From positions 744,001-808,000 of the forward strand of contig JAQEYU010000001.1 in NCBI GenBank assembly GCA_027692465.1: a stretch of DNA of 64,000 nucleotides. The letters are read 5' to 3'. The number at the start of each line of letters is the position of its first letter. The first letter of the stretch is position 1. The notes under the pieces are model-generated. The model saw only the letters and a list, made by a program, of their open reading frames with translations. It did not search any database and had not been told where the DNA came from. This document shows positions 63,785 through 64,000 of this stretch, piece by piece. The translations under genes were made by a program, and so were the position numbers. Source of the DNA: Enterococcaceae bacterium OF42-14pH9A (GTDB taxonomy: Bacteria > Bacillota > Bacilli > Lactobacillales > Enterococcaceae).

Positions 63785-64000
63785 TTACTCTTTACCTAAA
63801 CCGGCAACAGCCAAATCCTGGATGCTGGCCGCTGTCTGGTCAGCGGTGAGACTGGCCTTGAAAGTGACCTTGTCCCCTTCCTTGATGAAAACTGCGTATG
63901 GACTATTGTTGGAATTCACACTGTATACTGTTTCATCGCCTTCCAATAAGAAAGACACCACTGTATTACTGCCGCCGGTAAGGACTACTACCCGCTGAAC
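63785..64000 (-). CDS. Unidentified protein, C-terminal fragment (gene runs out of window)
   Basis: Seventy-one codons plus stop on the minus strand, starting beyond the right edge. The segment contains GGSNTVVSFLLEGDETVYS, then PYAVFIKEGDKVTFKASLT and ends VAGLGKE. It is beta-rich and lacks membrane segments. I do not recognise the family. Confidence 0.6.
   Translation of the reverse strand, partial: VQRVVVLTGGSNTVVSFLLEGDETVYSVNSNNSPYAVFIKEGDKVTFKASLTADQTAASIQDLAVAGLGKE

Overview
The window looks like chromosome of an Enterococcus or a close relative (Enterococcaceae, Lactobacillales), with fairly high G+C for that group. Two things point there: the aroK-pheA-psr order at the left edge, and a complete Na+-type V-ATPase operon in the ntpF-I-K-E-C-G-A-B-D order known from E. 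hirae, followed by ntpJ. Genes are dense, mostly core metabolism, transport and resistance. The window opens inside aroK and closes inside an unidentified minus-strand gene.

Layout. 0-4 kb: end of aroK, pheA, an LCP/Psr wall protein, DegV. 4-7 kb: a DUF6530-like gene behind a palindromic operator, then a large AAA+/VWA protein. 7-28 kb: a drug-export and resistance stretch with a heterodimeric ABC exporter (EfrAB-like), an MFS pump, a homodimeric ABC exporter, an ABC-2 exporter of three genes, and two ABC-F proteins, each behind a short leader ORF and a transcription attenuator. The pantothenate operon panG-panB-panC-panD lies within it. 28-38 kb: HAD phosphatase, an AT-rich scar with an orphan RelE-type toxin, an arginine-deiminase-fold enzyme with a GNAT, an M50 protease, a secreted Asp-box protein with a membrane partner, and an ATGA-overlapping pair of sce7725-like and PD-(D/E)XK-like proteins. 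38.8-45.5 kb: a five-gene sugar operon (two Gfo/Idh/MocA dehydrogenases, ThuA, two TIM-barrel isomerases) with an AraC regulator and a HhH-GPD DNA-repair enzyme upstream. 45.5-48.6 kb: a heavily palindromic gene-free stretch, an SRAP protein, and an IS3-family element inserted into the loop of the SRAP gene's terminator. 48.7-59 kb: ntpJ and the V-ATPase operon. 59-64 kb: ahpC-ahpF, a small hypothetical gene, a thermonuclease, and a partial gene.

The most distinctive feature is a family of dispersed non-coding repeats, about 150-166 bp when complete, with inverted ends close to GGGCGTGTCTGAAAACTCC and a self-complementary interior. At least eight recognisable copies and several remnants sit between genes, often touching a stop codon. 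I interpret them as a MITE-like family. The next most interesting items are the two ABC-F attenuators, the terminator inside the V-ATPase leader, the triplicated terminator arm after the EfrB-like gene, the putative 3-keto-sugar operon, and the IS in a terminator loop. All functional names rest on reading the proteins by eye; no database search was run.
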